Source: Qipengyuania xiapuensis
GTDB taxonomy: Bacteria > Pseudomonadota > Alphaproteobacteria > Sphingomonadales > Sphingomonadaceae
Direction: 5' to 3'
NCBI RefSeq assembly: GCF_019711395.1
Contig: NZ_JAIGNL010000002.1
Span: 62,001-126,000, forward strand
DNA length: 64,000 nucleotides
Shown piece after piece: positions 36,564-45,500 of the stretch. Under the pieces are notes generated by a model. The model saw only the letters and a list, made by a program, of their open reading frames with translations. It was not told where the DNA came from and searched no databases. The position numbers and the translations under genes were made by a program. The stretch's first letter is position 1; every line of letters starts with the position of its first letter.

Positions 36564-37943
36564 TTACCTTCCGCTGCGCGGTCGGTTCCGGTTACGGTTG
36601 CGGTTACGATTTCCGCCGGGACGACCGCTAGGCTTGCCGCCCTGCCCTGCGCCCTCGGGCTTACCCTTGCGAGCGGGGTGCTTCTGCTTGGGCTTCGGCT
36701 TCTTGGCGCCAGCATTGCCGGTGGGACGGACCTTCGGCTTGGCAAGGCGCGGCTTCTGCTCGCGCTTGGTCGGGCCGACGCCTTCTACCACGGCGCGGAA
36801 ATTGTCGGGGAGCGGCAGGCGCTCGAATTCCGCGTCGGTCTTCTTGCGGATGTCCTTCAGGTAATCGCGCTCGTCCTCGGCGCAGAAGGCAATCGCGATG
36901 CCATCCTTGCCCGCACGCGCGGTGCGCCCGATGCGGTGGACGTATTGTTCGGGCACGTTGGGCAGCTCGTAGTTGATTACGTGGCTGACACCCGGGATAT
37001 CGATGCCGCGCGCGGCAACGTCGGTCGCGATCAGGATCGGCGTCTTGGCGCGCTTGAACTCGTCGAGCGCGCGTTCGCGTTGCGGCTGGCTCTTGTTGCC
37101 GTGAATGGCATTGGCAGGAATGCCCGCCTGACCGAGCTTCTTCACGATACGGTCGCAGCCATGCTTGGTGCGCGCGAAAATAAGCACGCGCTCGAATTTG
37201 CCCGGGACCTTGTGGCGCTCGGAAAGCACCAGTTCGAGCAGCGTCTGCTTCTCGTCCTGCTGGACCATGAAGAGATACTGGTCGATGCGTTCAGCCGTCG
37301 TGCTTTCGGGCGTCACGCTGACCTTGACCGGATTGCGGCAGTATTTGCCGACCAGTTCCTGGATCTGCTTGGGCATGGTGGCGCTGAAGAAAAGCGTCTG
37401 GCGATCGTCCGGCACCAGCTCGCTGATGCGGCGAAGCGCGTGGATGAAGCCGAGGTCGAGCATCTGGTCTGCCTCGTCGAGGACGAGGATTTCCACGCCG
37501 TCGAGGCGGAAGGCCTTCTGGTCGATCAAATCGAGCAGCCGTCCCGGCGTCGCGACGAGGATGTCGGTGCCGCGGTGCAGCTTGTTGCGGTCCTTGTTGA
37601 CCGAAGTACCGCCAACGATCGAGTGGACCTTGAGACCCGCGAGCGCGCCATAGTCCTTGGCGCTCTCTGCGATCTGGCCCGCGAGTTCACGCGTCGGTGC
37701 GAGCACCAGCATGCGGCAGGACTTGAACGGCGTCTGCTTGTCGGCGTCCCGCAGGCGGTCGATGCTTGGCAGCATGAAGGCAGCGGTCTTGCCGGTGCCG
37801 GTCTGCGCGATGCCGAGCAGGTCTCGCCCTTCGAGAACGCGCGGAATGGCCTGCGCCTGGATCGGCGTCGGCTCGTTATAGCCCTTCATGTCGAGGGCCT
37901 GGAGCACGGGCTGCGACAGCCCGAGGTCGGTGAATTGTGTCAT
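36564..37943 (-). CDS. DEAD-box RNA helicase, RhlE-like
   Basis: A 459-residue ATP-dependent RNA helicase. The Q motif region 'FTDLGLSQPVLQALDMKGYNEPTPIQAQAIP' precedes Walker A 'GIAQTGTGKTAAFMLP', the DEAD box in 'LVLDEADQMLDLGF', 'FFSATMP' and 'HRIGRTARAGKDG'. The C-terminal 100 residues are Lys/Arg/Pro/Gly-rich and end in an 'RNRNRNRNR' run, a typical RNA-binding tail. I chose the ATG at 37943. Such helicases act in ribosome assembly, RNA decay or cold adaptation; which one is not evident. Confidence 0.94.
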   Translation of the reverse strand: MTQFTDLGLSQPVLQALDMKGYNEPTPIQAQAIPRVLEGRDLLGIAQTGTGKTAAFMLPSIDRLRDADKQTPFKSCRMLVLAPTRELAGQIAESAKDYGALAGLKVHSIVGGTSVNKDRNKLHRGTDILVATPGRLLDLIDQKAFRLDGVEILVLDEADQMLDLGFIHALRRISELVPDDRQTLFFSATMPKQIQELVGKYCRNPVKVSVTPESTTAERIDQYLFMVQQDEKQTLLELVLSERHKVPGKFERVLIFARTKHGCDRIVKKLGQAGIPANAIHGNKSQPQRERALDEFKRAKTPILIATDVAARGIDIPGVSHVINYELPNVPEQYVHRIGRTARAGKDGIAIAFCAEDERDYLKDIRKKTDAEFERLPLPDNFRAVVEGVGPTKREQKPRLAKPKVRPTGNAGAKKPKPKQKHPARKGKPEGAGQGGKPSGRPGGNRNRNRNRNRPRSGR

Positions 37944-38154
37944 GTATACTCGCAATATGCTTGCGGCGCGCAGACGGATTTGTCGCGCGGCGCGGGTGTC
38001 AAACGACCCGCGTGAAAAGGGAAGTCCTTGGAAAAACTGGACCGAGGCGCGGCCGGGGCGATGGATGTATCGTCATCGCCGCTTCACGCTGGCTAGCGCG
38101 CTTCGATGGCGGCCATGTGGATGCTGCAGTGCAAAAAGTCAATGAGTGCACACT
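37944..38154. other. Intergenic region, helicase promoter side
   Basis: About 210 bases between the helicase start and the terminator of the tautomerase transcript. I see no open frame with a ribosome site, no RNA gene and no strong dyad. It presumably holds the helicase promoter and leader. Short frames through it lack starts with ribosome sites. Confidence 0.5.
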
Positions 38155-38183
38155 AAAAGAGGCCGCCCAGACGGACGACCTCT
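38155..38183 (-). terminator. Rho-independent terminator of tautomerase gene
   Basis: Read on the minus strand, AGAGGTCG and CGGCCTCT form an 8-bp stem (one G-U pair) around a 10-base loop, immediately followed by TTTT (complement of 38155-38158). It lies about 30 bases beyond the tautomerase stop. Confidence 0.75.
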
Positions 38184-38212
38184 CTTCGGGACGGATTTTT
38201 TATTGCGCGCGA

Positions 38213-38437
38213 TCAGGCGGCCTTCTTGCCCGCCATGGCGTGAACGTCCGCAGCACCGAGCAACTGCCCGCCAATGCCCCAGTCGCCCTGTTCGACTTCC
38301 ATGATGCGGACCCAGGTAACGGGGCGCATGGCCTCGCCTTCGACTTCGACCATGGCTTCTGTGACCTTGCCGATAAGGTCCTTCTTCTGGTCGTCGGTGA
38401 AGACATTCTTGATCACGTCGATGGTAACGAGCGGCAT
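38213..38437 (-). CDS. 4-oxalocrotonate tautomerase-family protein
   Basis: A 74-residue protein. The catalytic proline follows the initiator Met (MPLVTIDVI), and the rest '[47 protein letters not shown]' fits the small beta-alpha-beta tautomerase subunit; the arginine in 'PVTWVRI' is near the expected site. AAGGAG lies seven bases before the ATG at 38437. It is divergent from a winged-helix/TPR regulator, 147 bases away, and has its own terminator, so it is likely a single-gene unit. Substrate unknown. Confidence 0.87.
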   Translation of the reverse strand: MPLVTIDVIKNVFTDDQKKDLIGKVTEAMVEVEGEAMRPVTWVRIMEVEQGDWGIGGQLLGAADVHAMAGKKAA

Positions 38438-38473
38438 TAGTATTCTCCTTGAAAGTATCGTTTGGATGTATCG

Positions 38474-38489
38474 ATCGGTGTGTTCCGAT
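38474..38489. repeat. Small dyad between divergent tautomerase and regulator genes
   Basis: ATCGG at 38474-38478 and CCGAT at 38485-38489 form a 5-bp dyad with a 6-base spacer in the 147-base divergent promoter region. It may be a binding site for the winged-helix regulator, but the arms are short enough to be chance. Confidence 0.25.
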
Positions 38490-38584
38490 GACCTCTGGAT
38501 AGGCCGCCGATCAACTCCATGCTTGACCTCGGCATGAAGATGTCTGACCTTTTCATGGAGATTTGCCGCAAACGGGGAGTTCGG

Positions 38585-40168
38585 ATGGACGGACCACTGC
38601 CCCGGGTCGTGAAATTCGCCGGATTCGAACTGGATCCGCACCGCTTCGAGCTTCGAAGCGAGGGCGAGCGCGTTCATGTCGAGCCGCAGGTGCTATCACT
38701 CATCCTGCTTCTCGCAGCAAACCGCGACCGGATGGTGACCAAGGACGAAATCATAGAGGCCGTCTGGGATGGCCGCATCGTCTCGGAATCAGCCATCTCT
38801 GCGCGCATCAAGGCCGCTCGCAAGGTGCTGGGAGACGACGGCAAGGCGCAGCGTGTTATCCGCACGATCCACGGGCGCGGATTCCGTTTCGTGGCCGATG
38901 TCTGCACGGGCACCGCCGGCAGCGAACCAACACCAACGCTCGAAGCATCTTCCGGACAAATCGAAGCGCCGCCGCCGCGCAGTGCCCGCCCTTCTATAGC
39001 GGTCCTGCCCTTCGAGCTTGTGGGCGAGGAAGGGCCGCATGATATCATCGCCGATGCGCTTCCTGCCGACATCATCATGGATCTTGCCCGGATCAACTGG
39101 CTGTTCGTGATCTCGCGCGGCTCGAGCTTCCGCTTTCGCGGTGCCGACAGCGATCCGGCGCATGTCGGGGCCGCGCTGAACGTCCATTACTGCCTGACCG
39201 GCACCATAGAGCGCAGTGGGCACGAGGTGATCGTGTGGGTAGCTCTCGTCGACACGAGAGACGGGCAAACGGTCTGGTCGGAACGCTACACCGATGCGAT
39301 CGACCGGCTGCAGGACCTGCGCCCGGAAATCGAGCGGCGAGTGGTCGAGAGTGTGCTCGTCCAGATCCCGCAGAACGAGGTGCGCCTCGCGCGCGGCCTG
39401 CCGGTCGCCGAACTCGATGCCTGGGCCAGCTTCCACCTCGGCATCGATCACATGTATCGCTTCAATTCACACGATAACACGACGGCAGCATTCCTTTTCA
39501 ATCAAGCGCTGGAGCGTGATCCCTATTTCTCACGTGCGATGGCGGGCCTCTCCTTTTCCCACTTCCAGTCCGCCTTCATGTCCTATGACGACGAATCCGA
39601 ACGGCATGTCGAAATGGCGCGCAGCCTAGCCCAACGGGCGGTCGAAACAGACCGGCTGGACCCGTTCGCCCATTTCAGCGTCGGGCGCTGTTCCTGGCTT
39701 GAAGGGCGGTTGGATGACAGCATTTCCTGGTTTGACAGCGCGACAAGCCTCAGCCCGAGTTTTGCGCAAGGAATTTACAATCGCGGCCTTGTCTCGACGA
39801 TCGCCGGCAAAGCCGAGGCAGCAGATCGCGATCTTGCATTGGCGCTGGAACTGAGCCCGCTCGACCCGATGGCCTATGCGATGATTTCAAGCCGCGCGCT
39901 GACACACCTGCAGTTCGGCGATTACGAGAAGGCAGCCGAGTTCGGCGAGCGCGCCGCACTGACGCCGGGAGCGCACAAGCACATCAAGCTGATCGCGGGC
40001 CTGACACTTCATCTTGCCGGCCGAGGGGATGAAGCTAAGAGCTGGCTGGCCCGGGCACGGGCGGATGATGCCGAGATCTCGTCGACGAGCTTCTTCCGCT
40101 CCTTTCCCTTCCCCCACAACGCACCGCGCGAGACGATTGAACGGGGCCTGCGAGAATTGGGCTTCTGA
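38585..40168 (+). CDS. Soluble winged-helix regulator with TolB-like and TPR regions
   Basis: A 527-residue CadC/HilA-like regulator. Residues about 5-100 form an OmpR/PhoB-type winged helix: '[78 protein letters not shown]' ends with '[16 protein letters not shown]'. Residues about 130-280 start '[10 protein letters not shown]' and resemble the TolB-N/FlgO-like domain seen in adenylate-cyclase-associated regulators; '[34 protein letters not shown]' is typical. The remainder is TPR-like ('[23 protein letters not shown]'). No membrane span is present, unlike CadC. The ATG at 38585 has GGGGAG upstream. It is divergent from the tautomerase, its likely target. Confidence 0.85.
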   Translation: MDGPLPRVVKFAGFELDPHRFELRSEGERVHVEPQVLSLILLLAANRDRMVTKDEIIEAVWDGRIVSESAISARIKAARKVLGDDGKAQRVIRTIHGRGFRFVADVCTGTAGSEPTPTLEASSGQIEAPPPRSARPSIAVLPFELVGEEGPHDIIADALPADIIMDLARINWLFVISRGSSFRFRGADSDPAHVGAALNVHYCLTGTIERSGHEVIVWVALVDTRDGQTVWSERYTDAIDRLQDLRPEIERRVVESVLVQIPQNEVRLARGLPVAELDAWASFHLGIDHMYRFNSHDNTTAAFLFNQALERDPYFSRAMAGLSFSHFQSAFMSYDDESERHVEMARSLAQRAVETDRLDPFAHFSVGRCSWLEGRLDDSISWFDSATSLSPSFAQGIYNRGLVSTIAGKAEAADRDLALALELSPLDPMAYAMISSRALTHLQFGDYEKAAEFGERAALTPGAHKHIKLIAGLTLHLAGRGDEAKSWLARARADDAEISSTSFFRSFPFPHNAPRETIERGLRELGF

Positions 40169-40178
40169 GTTTTCCCGG

Positions 40179-41762
40179 TCAGTCGACGAGCCCAGCCGCC
40201 TCCAGCAGCCCCTCCGTACTCGCGTCGAACTCCTCGCCACCTTCTTCGATCGCCCTGGCCATCTGCTTGCCGAGTTCGACGCCGAACTGGTCGAAGGGGT
40301 TGATGCCCATCAGCACGGCGCTGGCGAAGGTGCGGTGTTCGTGGAATGCGATCAGTGCGCCCAGCGTGGCGGCGTCTAGGTCGTCGCACAGGATCGTCGC
40401 CGAGGGTCGGTCGCCCGGGTAATTGCGTGCCGGGTCCTTGCCCTTCTTGCCCGCCATCAGCGCCGCACCTTGCGCAAAGCAGTTCATCAGCAGGATGCGG
40501 TGGTGCGCGGGGTCTAGCTCGTCGCCCGGCGCGATGCTGGCTATGAAATCGACCGGGATCAAATGCGTGCCCTGGTGGAGCAGCTGGAAGACCGCGTGCT
40601 GCGCATCGGTGCCCACCCCGCCCCAAGTGATGGGCGCGGTCGGGCCGTCGACCGGCTGCATGTCGGCGGTGACGCGCTTGCCGTTGCTCTCCATTTCGAG
40701 CTGCTGGAGGTAGTCGGGGAACAGGCCCAGGCGCTCGTCATAGGCGAAGACAGCGCGCGTCTGGCAGCCGCGGACGCGGGTGTAATAGAGATCGGCGAAG
40801 GCAGCGCGCAGGACGAGGTTGTTCGCCACCTCCGTGTCGCGGAAGTGCTTGTCGACCTCGGCGGCACCGGCGAGCATCTCGCGGAAATCGTCCATGCCCA
40901 CGGCCATGGCGATCGGGAAGCCGATGGAGGACCAGATCGAGTAGCGCCCACCCACGCTTTCCTGGAACGGCAGGATGCGCGTCTCGTCGACGCCCCACTC
41001 CACCGCTCCTTCGGGATTGGCGGTCAGCGCCACCACGCGGCCACTCGGGTCGGTGACGCCATTGTCGCGCAGCCATTTAAGCGCGCTTTCGGCGTTGGTC
41101 ATGGTCTCGATGGTGGTAAAAGTCTTGCTGGCGACCGCGATCAGCGTCTTGGCCGGATCACACTTCGCGAACGCCGCCTCCAGCGCCACGCCGTCGATGT
41201 TCGAGACGACATGCACGTCGCAGCGCGAGAAATCGCGGCTGAGCGCGTCGACGCCGAGCGCCGGACCAAGAGCGCTGCCGCCGATGCCGATGTGGATGAG
41301 GTGGTCGATCTCGCCGAATGCGCCCTGGTGGATCGCCTCGACCAGCATGCCCATACGATCGATCAGCGCAGCCGCTTCCTCGACCTTCGCCTCGTCTCCC
41401 ACGCCGCGCAGCGTCGCGTGATCGGCCGCCCTGCCCTCGGTCGGGTTCACGACCTCGCCGGCAAAGAGCTTGCGGCGCATTTCGGTGAAATCCATCGCCT
41501 CGGCCAGCTCGGCGAACTTCGCGAGCACCGCACGGTCGAGATGCGTTTTCGACCAGTCGAACAGGATACCGCCGGGCGCCATCGGATCGCCCGCGGCCTC
41601 GCCTGCCAGCTCGATCCGGCCCGACAGCATCGCCACGCGATCTTCACCGCCCGGCTCGTCCTTACCCTCTCCGCCATCGCGCTCCGTGCTGAACAGTTCG
41701 AGCAGCGTGGGCTGCGGAAGGTCGGCGAGTTCGCTCCAGATATCGGCGGCGGCTTTGGTCAT
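40179..41762 (-). CDS. pgi: Glucose-6-phosphate isomerase
   Basis: Interconverts glucose-6-phosphate and fructose-6-phosphate. The 527-residue protein shows 'HIGIGGSALGPALGVDAL', 'SKTFTTIETMTNAESALKWL', 'GVDETRILPFQESVGGRYSIWSSIGFPIAMAVG' and the C-terminal 'TFASAVLMGINPFDQFGVELGKQMA' with the conserved catalytic residues. The ATG at 41762 fits the family; the longer frame upstream would run into lepB on the other strand. It is divergent from lepB with 52 bases between, and ends 10 bases from the convergent regulator gene. Confidence 0.95.
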   Translation of the reverse strand: MTKAAADIWSELADLPQPTLLELFSTERDGGEGKDEPGGEDRVAMLSGRIELAGEAAGDPMAPGGILFDWSKTHLDRAVLAKFAELAEAMDFTEMRRKLFAGEVVNPTEGRAADHATLRGVGDEAKVEEAAALIDRMGMLVEAIHQGAFGEIDHLIHIGIGGSALGPALGVDALSRDFSRCDVHVVSNIDGVALEAAFAKCDPAKTLIAVASKTFTTIETMTNAESALKWLRDNGVTDPSGRVVALTANPEGAVEWGVDETRILPFQESVGGRYSIWSSIGFPIAMAVGMDDFREMLAGAAEVDKHFRDTEVANNLVLRAAFADLYYTRVRGCQTRAVFAYDERLGLFPDYLQQLEMESNGKRVTADMQPVDGPTAPITWGGVGTDAQHAVFQLLHQGTHLIPVDFIASIAPGDELDPAHHRILLMNCFAQGAALMAGKKGKDPARNYPGDRPSATILCDDLDAATLGALIAFHEHRTFASAVLMGINPFDQFGVELGKQMARAIEEGGEEFDASTEGLLEAAGLVD

Positions 41763-41814
41763 GGCGGGCAAAAATCCTTTCGCGGGGTTCGATTGCCGAC
41801 TAGGGACTTCGGCG

Positions 41815-42666
41815 ATGAATGAGAACCCCCGCCTGACACAACCCGACGCCGATGCGGATCCCGATGCGGTCGCAACCGCCACGAAAGCCGACCACGAAGA
41901 GGAAAGCTGGGGCGACTTTACCAAGTTCCTGCTGAAGCTCGTGCTCGCGGTGCTGATCTTCCGCAGCTTCGTCTTCTCGCCCTTCACCATTCCCAGCGAA
42001 AGCATGCTGCCGGTGCTGCGAAACGGCGACTACCTCGTCGCAGCGAAGTGGCCCTACGGTTATTCCAAGCTGTCGCTGCCTTTCGAGGCTCCGCTCATCC
42101 CGGGCCGCGTTTTCGCCGACCTCCCCGAGCGCGGAGACGTGGTGATCTTCAAGCATCCGGTCGACGGGACCGACTACGTCAAACGCACCATCGGCCTGCC
42201 GGGTGACACGATTGCGATGCAAAACGGCACGCTGGTCATCAATGGTGAGCCCGTGCAGCGCGAGCAGGCCGGATTTGCCGACATCCCGATGAGCGTGAAC
42301 ACGCAGTGCCGTCCCGATGGCGGCATCGTGGTCGAAGAGACCACCTGCCGCTATCGCCAGTTCCGCGAGACCCTGCCTTCGGGCAAGAGCTACATGACGC
42401 TCGACTTCGGGCCGCGTCCCCGCGACAGTTTCGACACATTCATCGTGCCCAAGGGTCAGCTCTTCGTGATGGGCGACAACCGCGACAATTCGCTCGACAG
42501 CCGCTTCCCTGCGACCGCGGGTGGCGGTGTCGGCCTGGTCGATGCCGACCTTCTCGTCGCGCGCGCCAGCATGGTGCTGTGGTCGACCGACGGCAGTGCC
42601 GAATGGCTGCTGCCCTGGACCTGGTTCACGGCCGCTCGCTGGGACCGGATCGGAAGCGACATATGA
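41815..42666 (+). CDS. lepB: Signal peptidase I
   Basis: Cleaves Sec and Tat signal peptides at the membrane. The 283-residue protein has an N-terminal span 'FLLKLVLAVLIFRSFVFSPF'. The catalytic serine is in 'IPSESMLPVLRNGD' (Ser63) and the lysine in 'DYVKRTIGLPGD' (Lys123); 'MGDNRDNSLDSRF' is the conserved box E. Its TGA overlaps the ATG of rnc, and rnc overlaps era, giving a tight lepB-rnc-era operon as in many proteobacteria. Confidence 0.96.
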   Translation: MNENPRLTQPDADADPDAVATATKADHEEESWGDFTKFLLKLVLAVLIFRSFVFSPFTIPSESMLPVLRNGDYLVAAKWPYGYSKLSLPFEAPLIPGRVFADLPERGDVVIFKHPVDGTDYVKRTIGLPGDTIAMQNGTLVINGEPVQREQAGFADIPMSVNTQCRPDGGIVVEETTCRYRQFRETLPSGKSYMTLDFGPRPRDSFDTFIVPKGQLFVMGDNRDNSLDSRFPATAGGGVGLVDADLLVARASMVLWSTDGSAEWLLPWTWFTAARWDRIGSDI

Positions 42667-43334
42667 GCGCGTTATCAGACGAAACACGCGCCTGGCTGGA
42701 AGAGACCGGCTTCACGGTGAAGGACACCGAACTCTGGCTCGCCGCGCTCACCCACGGCAGCCTCGGCGAGAAGCGCGATTACGAGCGGCTCGAATTCCTC
42801 GGCGACCGCGTCCTTGGCCTCTCCATCGCGCAATGGCTCTACGAGCAGAGTGAAGCGCCCGAAGGCAAGCTGGCCCAGCGCCTCAATGCGATCGTCAGCC
42901 GCGAGATGTGTGCGAGCGTGGCACGCGGGATTGGCCTGTCCGACCACATGCGCATTTCCAAGCAGGCGCGCGCAGACGGCGGCAAGGATAGCGACAACAT
43001 CCTCGGTGACGTGATGGAGGCGCTACTCGGCGCGCAGTTCCTCGAAAACGGGTTCAAGGCCTCGCGCAAGCTCATCCAGATCCTCTGGCGCCCTGCACTG
43101 GAGAGCGGTGCGGGCGAAAGCAAGCACCCGAAGAGCGCACTTCAGGAGTGGGCCGCGGGCAACCGCCGCAAGCCGCCCGAGTACGAAGTGATCGACCGCT
43201 CCGGCCCCGATCACGCGGCACAATTCACGGTACGGGTCAGCGTCCACAAGGTGGGCGAGGCGACCGCAACCGCAAGTAGCAAGGGCGAGGCCGAAAAGGC
43301 CGCCGCCAAGGAATTCATGGAGAAGTTCGGATGA
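42663..43334 (+). CDS. rnc: Ribonuclease III
   Basis: Cleaves double-stranded RNA in rRNA maturation. The 223-residue length is typical. The nuclease domain carries the signature 'ERLEFLGDRVLGLSIAQWLY' and the second metal-binding segment 'DNILGDVMEALLGAQFL'. The C-terminal dsRNA-binding domain is 'HPKSALQEWAAGNRRKPPEYEVI...', ending in 'ASSKGEAEKAAAKEFMEKF'. Its ATG lies in the lepB stop and its stop lies in the era start, both as ATGA overlaps, so all three are coupled. Confidence 0.96.
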   Translation: MSALSDETRAWLEETGFTVKDTELWLAALTHGSLGEKRDYERLEFLGDRVLGLSIAQWLYEQSEAPEGKLAQRLNAIVSREMCASVARGIGLSDHMRISKQARADGGKDSDNILGDVMEALLGAQFLENGFKASRKLIQILWRPALESGAGESKHPKSALQEWAAGNRRKPPEYEVIDRSGPDHAAQFTVRVSVHKVGEATATASSKGEAEKAAAKEFMEKFG

Positions 43335-44233
43335 GCGATCCGAAAACCAAATGCGGCCTCGTGGCCGTTCTGGGCGCGCCCAATGCGGGCAAGTCGACGT
43401 TGGTGAACCAGCTGGTGGGCCAGAAGGTCGCCATCACCAGCGCCAAGGCCCAGACCACACGTGCACGCATGCTCGGCATAGCGCTGCATGAGGACACGCA
43501 GATGATCCTCGTCGACACGCCCGGTATCTTCGCGCCCAAGCGCCGCCTCGACCGCGCGATGGTCAGCGCGGCGTGGGAAGGCGCGGAGGCAGCCGATGCC
43601 GTCCTGCTTATGGTCGACCCGATCAAGCAACGCCGCCATGAGCTCGAACCGCTGATCGAGGCGCTCAAGGACCGTCCCGAACGCAAGATCCTCGTCCTCA
43701 ACAAGGTCGACAAGGCGAAGAAGGAACCGCTGCTCGCGCTCGCGCAGGAACTGACCGGCGCTGTCGACTTCGCCGAGGTCTACTTCGTATCCGCACTGAC
43801 CGGCGACGGTGTGCCCGAGATGAAGGAAGCCCTCGCCGCGATGATGCCCGAGGGTCCGTGGATGTACCCGGAAGACCAGGTCTCCGACGCCAGCGAACGC
43901 CTGCTCGCCGCAGAGATCACCCGCGAGCAGCTCTACAAGCAGCTGCACGAGGAACTGCCTTACGACAGCGCGGTGCGGCCCGAGAAATACGTCCAGCGTC
44001 CCGACGGCAGCGTGGAAATCCACCAGCAGATCGTCGTCATGCGCGACAACCAGCGCGCCATAGTGCTCGGCAAGGGCGGAAGCCGGATCAAGGCCATCGG
44101 CCAGGCCGCGCGCGAGGAGTTGAGCGAACTCCTCGGCCAGAAGGTCCACCTCTTCCTTCACGTCAAGACCGACGAACGCTGGAGCGAGGACAAGGAAATG
44201 TTCGAGGAAATGGGCCTCGACTGGGTGAGGTGA
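43331..44233 (+). CDS. era: GTPase Era
   Basis: Era binds 16S rRNA and checks small-subunit assembly. The 300-residue protein has the GTPase motifs 'VLGAPNAGKSTLVNQLVGQ' (G1), 'DTPGIF' (G3) and 'LNKVDKAKK' (G4). The C-terminal KH domain shows 'QIVVMRDNQRAIVLGKGGSRIKAIGQAAREELSELLGQKVHLFLHVK'. It is the last certain gene of the lepB-rnc-era operon; the DUF4010 gene begins 13 bases later on the same strand and may be cotranscribed. Confidence 0.97.
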   Translation: MSDPKTKCGLVAVLGAPNAGKSTLVNQLVGQKVAITSAKAQTTRARMLGIALHEDTQMILVDTPGIFAPKRRLDRAMVSAAWEGAEAADAVLLMVDPIKQRRHELEPLIEALKDRPERKILVLNKVDKAKKEPLLALAQELTGAVDFAEVYFVSALTGDGVPEMKEALAAMMPEGPWMYPEDQVSDASERLLAAEITREQLYKQLHEELPYDSAVRPEKYVQRPDGSVEIHQQIVVMRDNQRAIVLGKGGSRIKAIGQAAREELSELLGQKVHLFLHVKTDERWSEDKEMFEEMGLDWVR

Positions 44234-44246
44234 TAGGCTGGCGCTG

Positions 44247-45500
44247 ATGGACTGGACGGCGCAAGCAGGACAGCTGGGGGCAGCATTCGCGATCGGCCTG
44301 ATGATCGGGCTCGAACGCGGCTGGAAGCTGCGCGAAGCCGAGGAAGGCTCGCGCGTGGCGGGCATCCGCACATTCTCGCTCTTCGCGCTCGTCGCGGGCA
44401 TTGCCGGACTGCTTGCACAAGCTGGCCAAAGCATCGTGGCTGGCGTCATCGTGGCAGGGACAGCAGCGATCGCCGCCATCGGTTATTCGCGCTCGATTTC
44501 CGACAGCGGCAAGCCGGATGCGACCTCCGCGGTCGCCGCGATGACGACGCTTGCGCTTGGTTTTCTTGCGGGACTGGGAGAACCGGCGATCGCGGTCGCC
44601 GGCGGTGCACTCGTCACCGCGTTGCTCGCTCTCAGGACCGAAGTGCACCGCTGGGTCCGGCTGCTCGACGAGGCCGATATCAAGGCGCTGGCACGCTATG
44701 CGGTCATCGCTCTCGCGGTGTTCCCCTTCCTGCCCGAAGGTCGCTTCGGTCCCTACGACGCGTGGGAGCCACGCACGCTATGGCTCGTGGTGATCATCGT
44801 CACCGGCTTCAGCTTCGTCGGCTACGCTGCAAACCGCATGTTCGGCGCACGGCGCGGGACGATAGCCACCGCCGTGATCGGAGGTGCCTACAGCTCTACG
44901 GCCGTCACTCACTCCTTCGCGCAGCGCATCGGTGCGGGCGCCGGTGGCGGTGCGGAAAATGCCGGGATCGCGCTGGCAAGCGCGGTGATGTACCTACGCG
45001 TAATCATCCTTATCGCCATTCTCGCAACGAGCCTGCTGCCCCATTTCGTCGGCATCGTCGCCCCGGCCCTGGTGGTCGGTTTCGGGGTTGCCTACTGGCT
45101 CTATCGCAAGGCGCCTTCGAGCACGGGCCCCGCACCGCCGGGCAATCCGATCGCCATGCTCCCCGCCCTCACATTCGTCACCTTCGTTGCCGTGGCCGCA
45201 GTGGCCGCGCGCTGGGCCGAAACCCGCTTCGGCGAGGAAGGCATCGCGGTGCTCCTGCTGCTGATGGGCAGCATGGATGTCGATGCAGCCATCGTGACCG
45301 CAGGCGGTCTGGAGCCTGGCACGATCTCGCCTGACCTCGCCGCACTCGCCATTGCCGGCACGATCCTTGCCAACATGTGCGTCAAGCTGGGTGTGACGAT
45401 CGTCTACGGCAAGCGCGGTGCAAGACCCGCAGCCCTGGCCCTTGCAGCGAGCATGGTCGCGCTCGCGGCGAGCCTATTGGTGGGTTACCTGGACCTTTAG
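44247..45500 (+). CDS. MgtC/DUF4010-type polytopic membrane protein
   Basis: A 417-residue protein with about ten to twelve membrane spans. The first part looks like the MgtC/SapB domain: 'GAAFAIGLMIGLERGWKLREAEEGSRVAGIRTFSLFALVAGIAGLL', including the ERGW..RVAGIRT pattern. The rest matches the DUF4010 layout: 'RYAVIALAVFPFLPEGRFGPYDAWEPRTLWLVVIIVTGFSFVGY', 'IGGAYSSTAVTHSFAQR', 'DAAIVTAGGL'. The transported substrate, if any, is unknown. Its last 27 bases overlap the end of the convergent CPBP gene. Confidence 0.85.
   Translation: MDWTAQAGQLGAAFAIGLMIGLERGWKLREAEEGSRVAGIRTFSLFALVAGIAGLLAQAGQSIVAGVIVAGTAAIAAIGYSRSISDSGKPDATSAVAAMTTLALGFLAGLGEPAIAVAGGALVTALLALRTEVHRWVRLLDEADIKALARYAVIALAVFPFLPEGRFGPYDAWEPRTLWLVVIIVTGFSFVGYAANRMFGARRGTIATAVIGGAYSSTAVTHSFAQRIGAGAGGGAENAGIALASAVMYLRVIILIAILATSLLPHFVGIVAPALVVGFGVAYWLYRKAPSSTGPAPPGNPIAMLPALTFVTFVAVAAVAARWAETRFGEEGIAVLLLLMGSMDVDAAIVTAGGLEPGTISPDLAALAIAGTILANMCVKLGVTIVYGKRGARPAALALAASMVALAASLLVGYLDL

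Noticed and set aside
40563..41822. 419-codon plus-strand frame opposite pgi
   Set aside because: Antisense shadow that also runs across the pgi/lepB divergent promoter.
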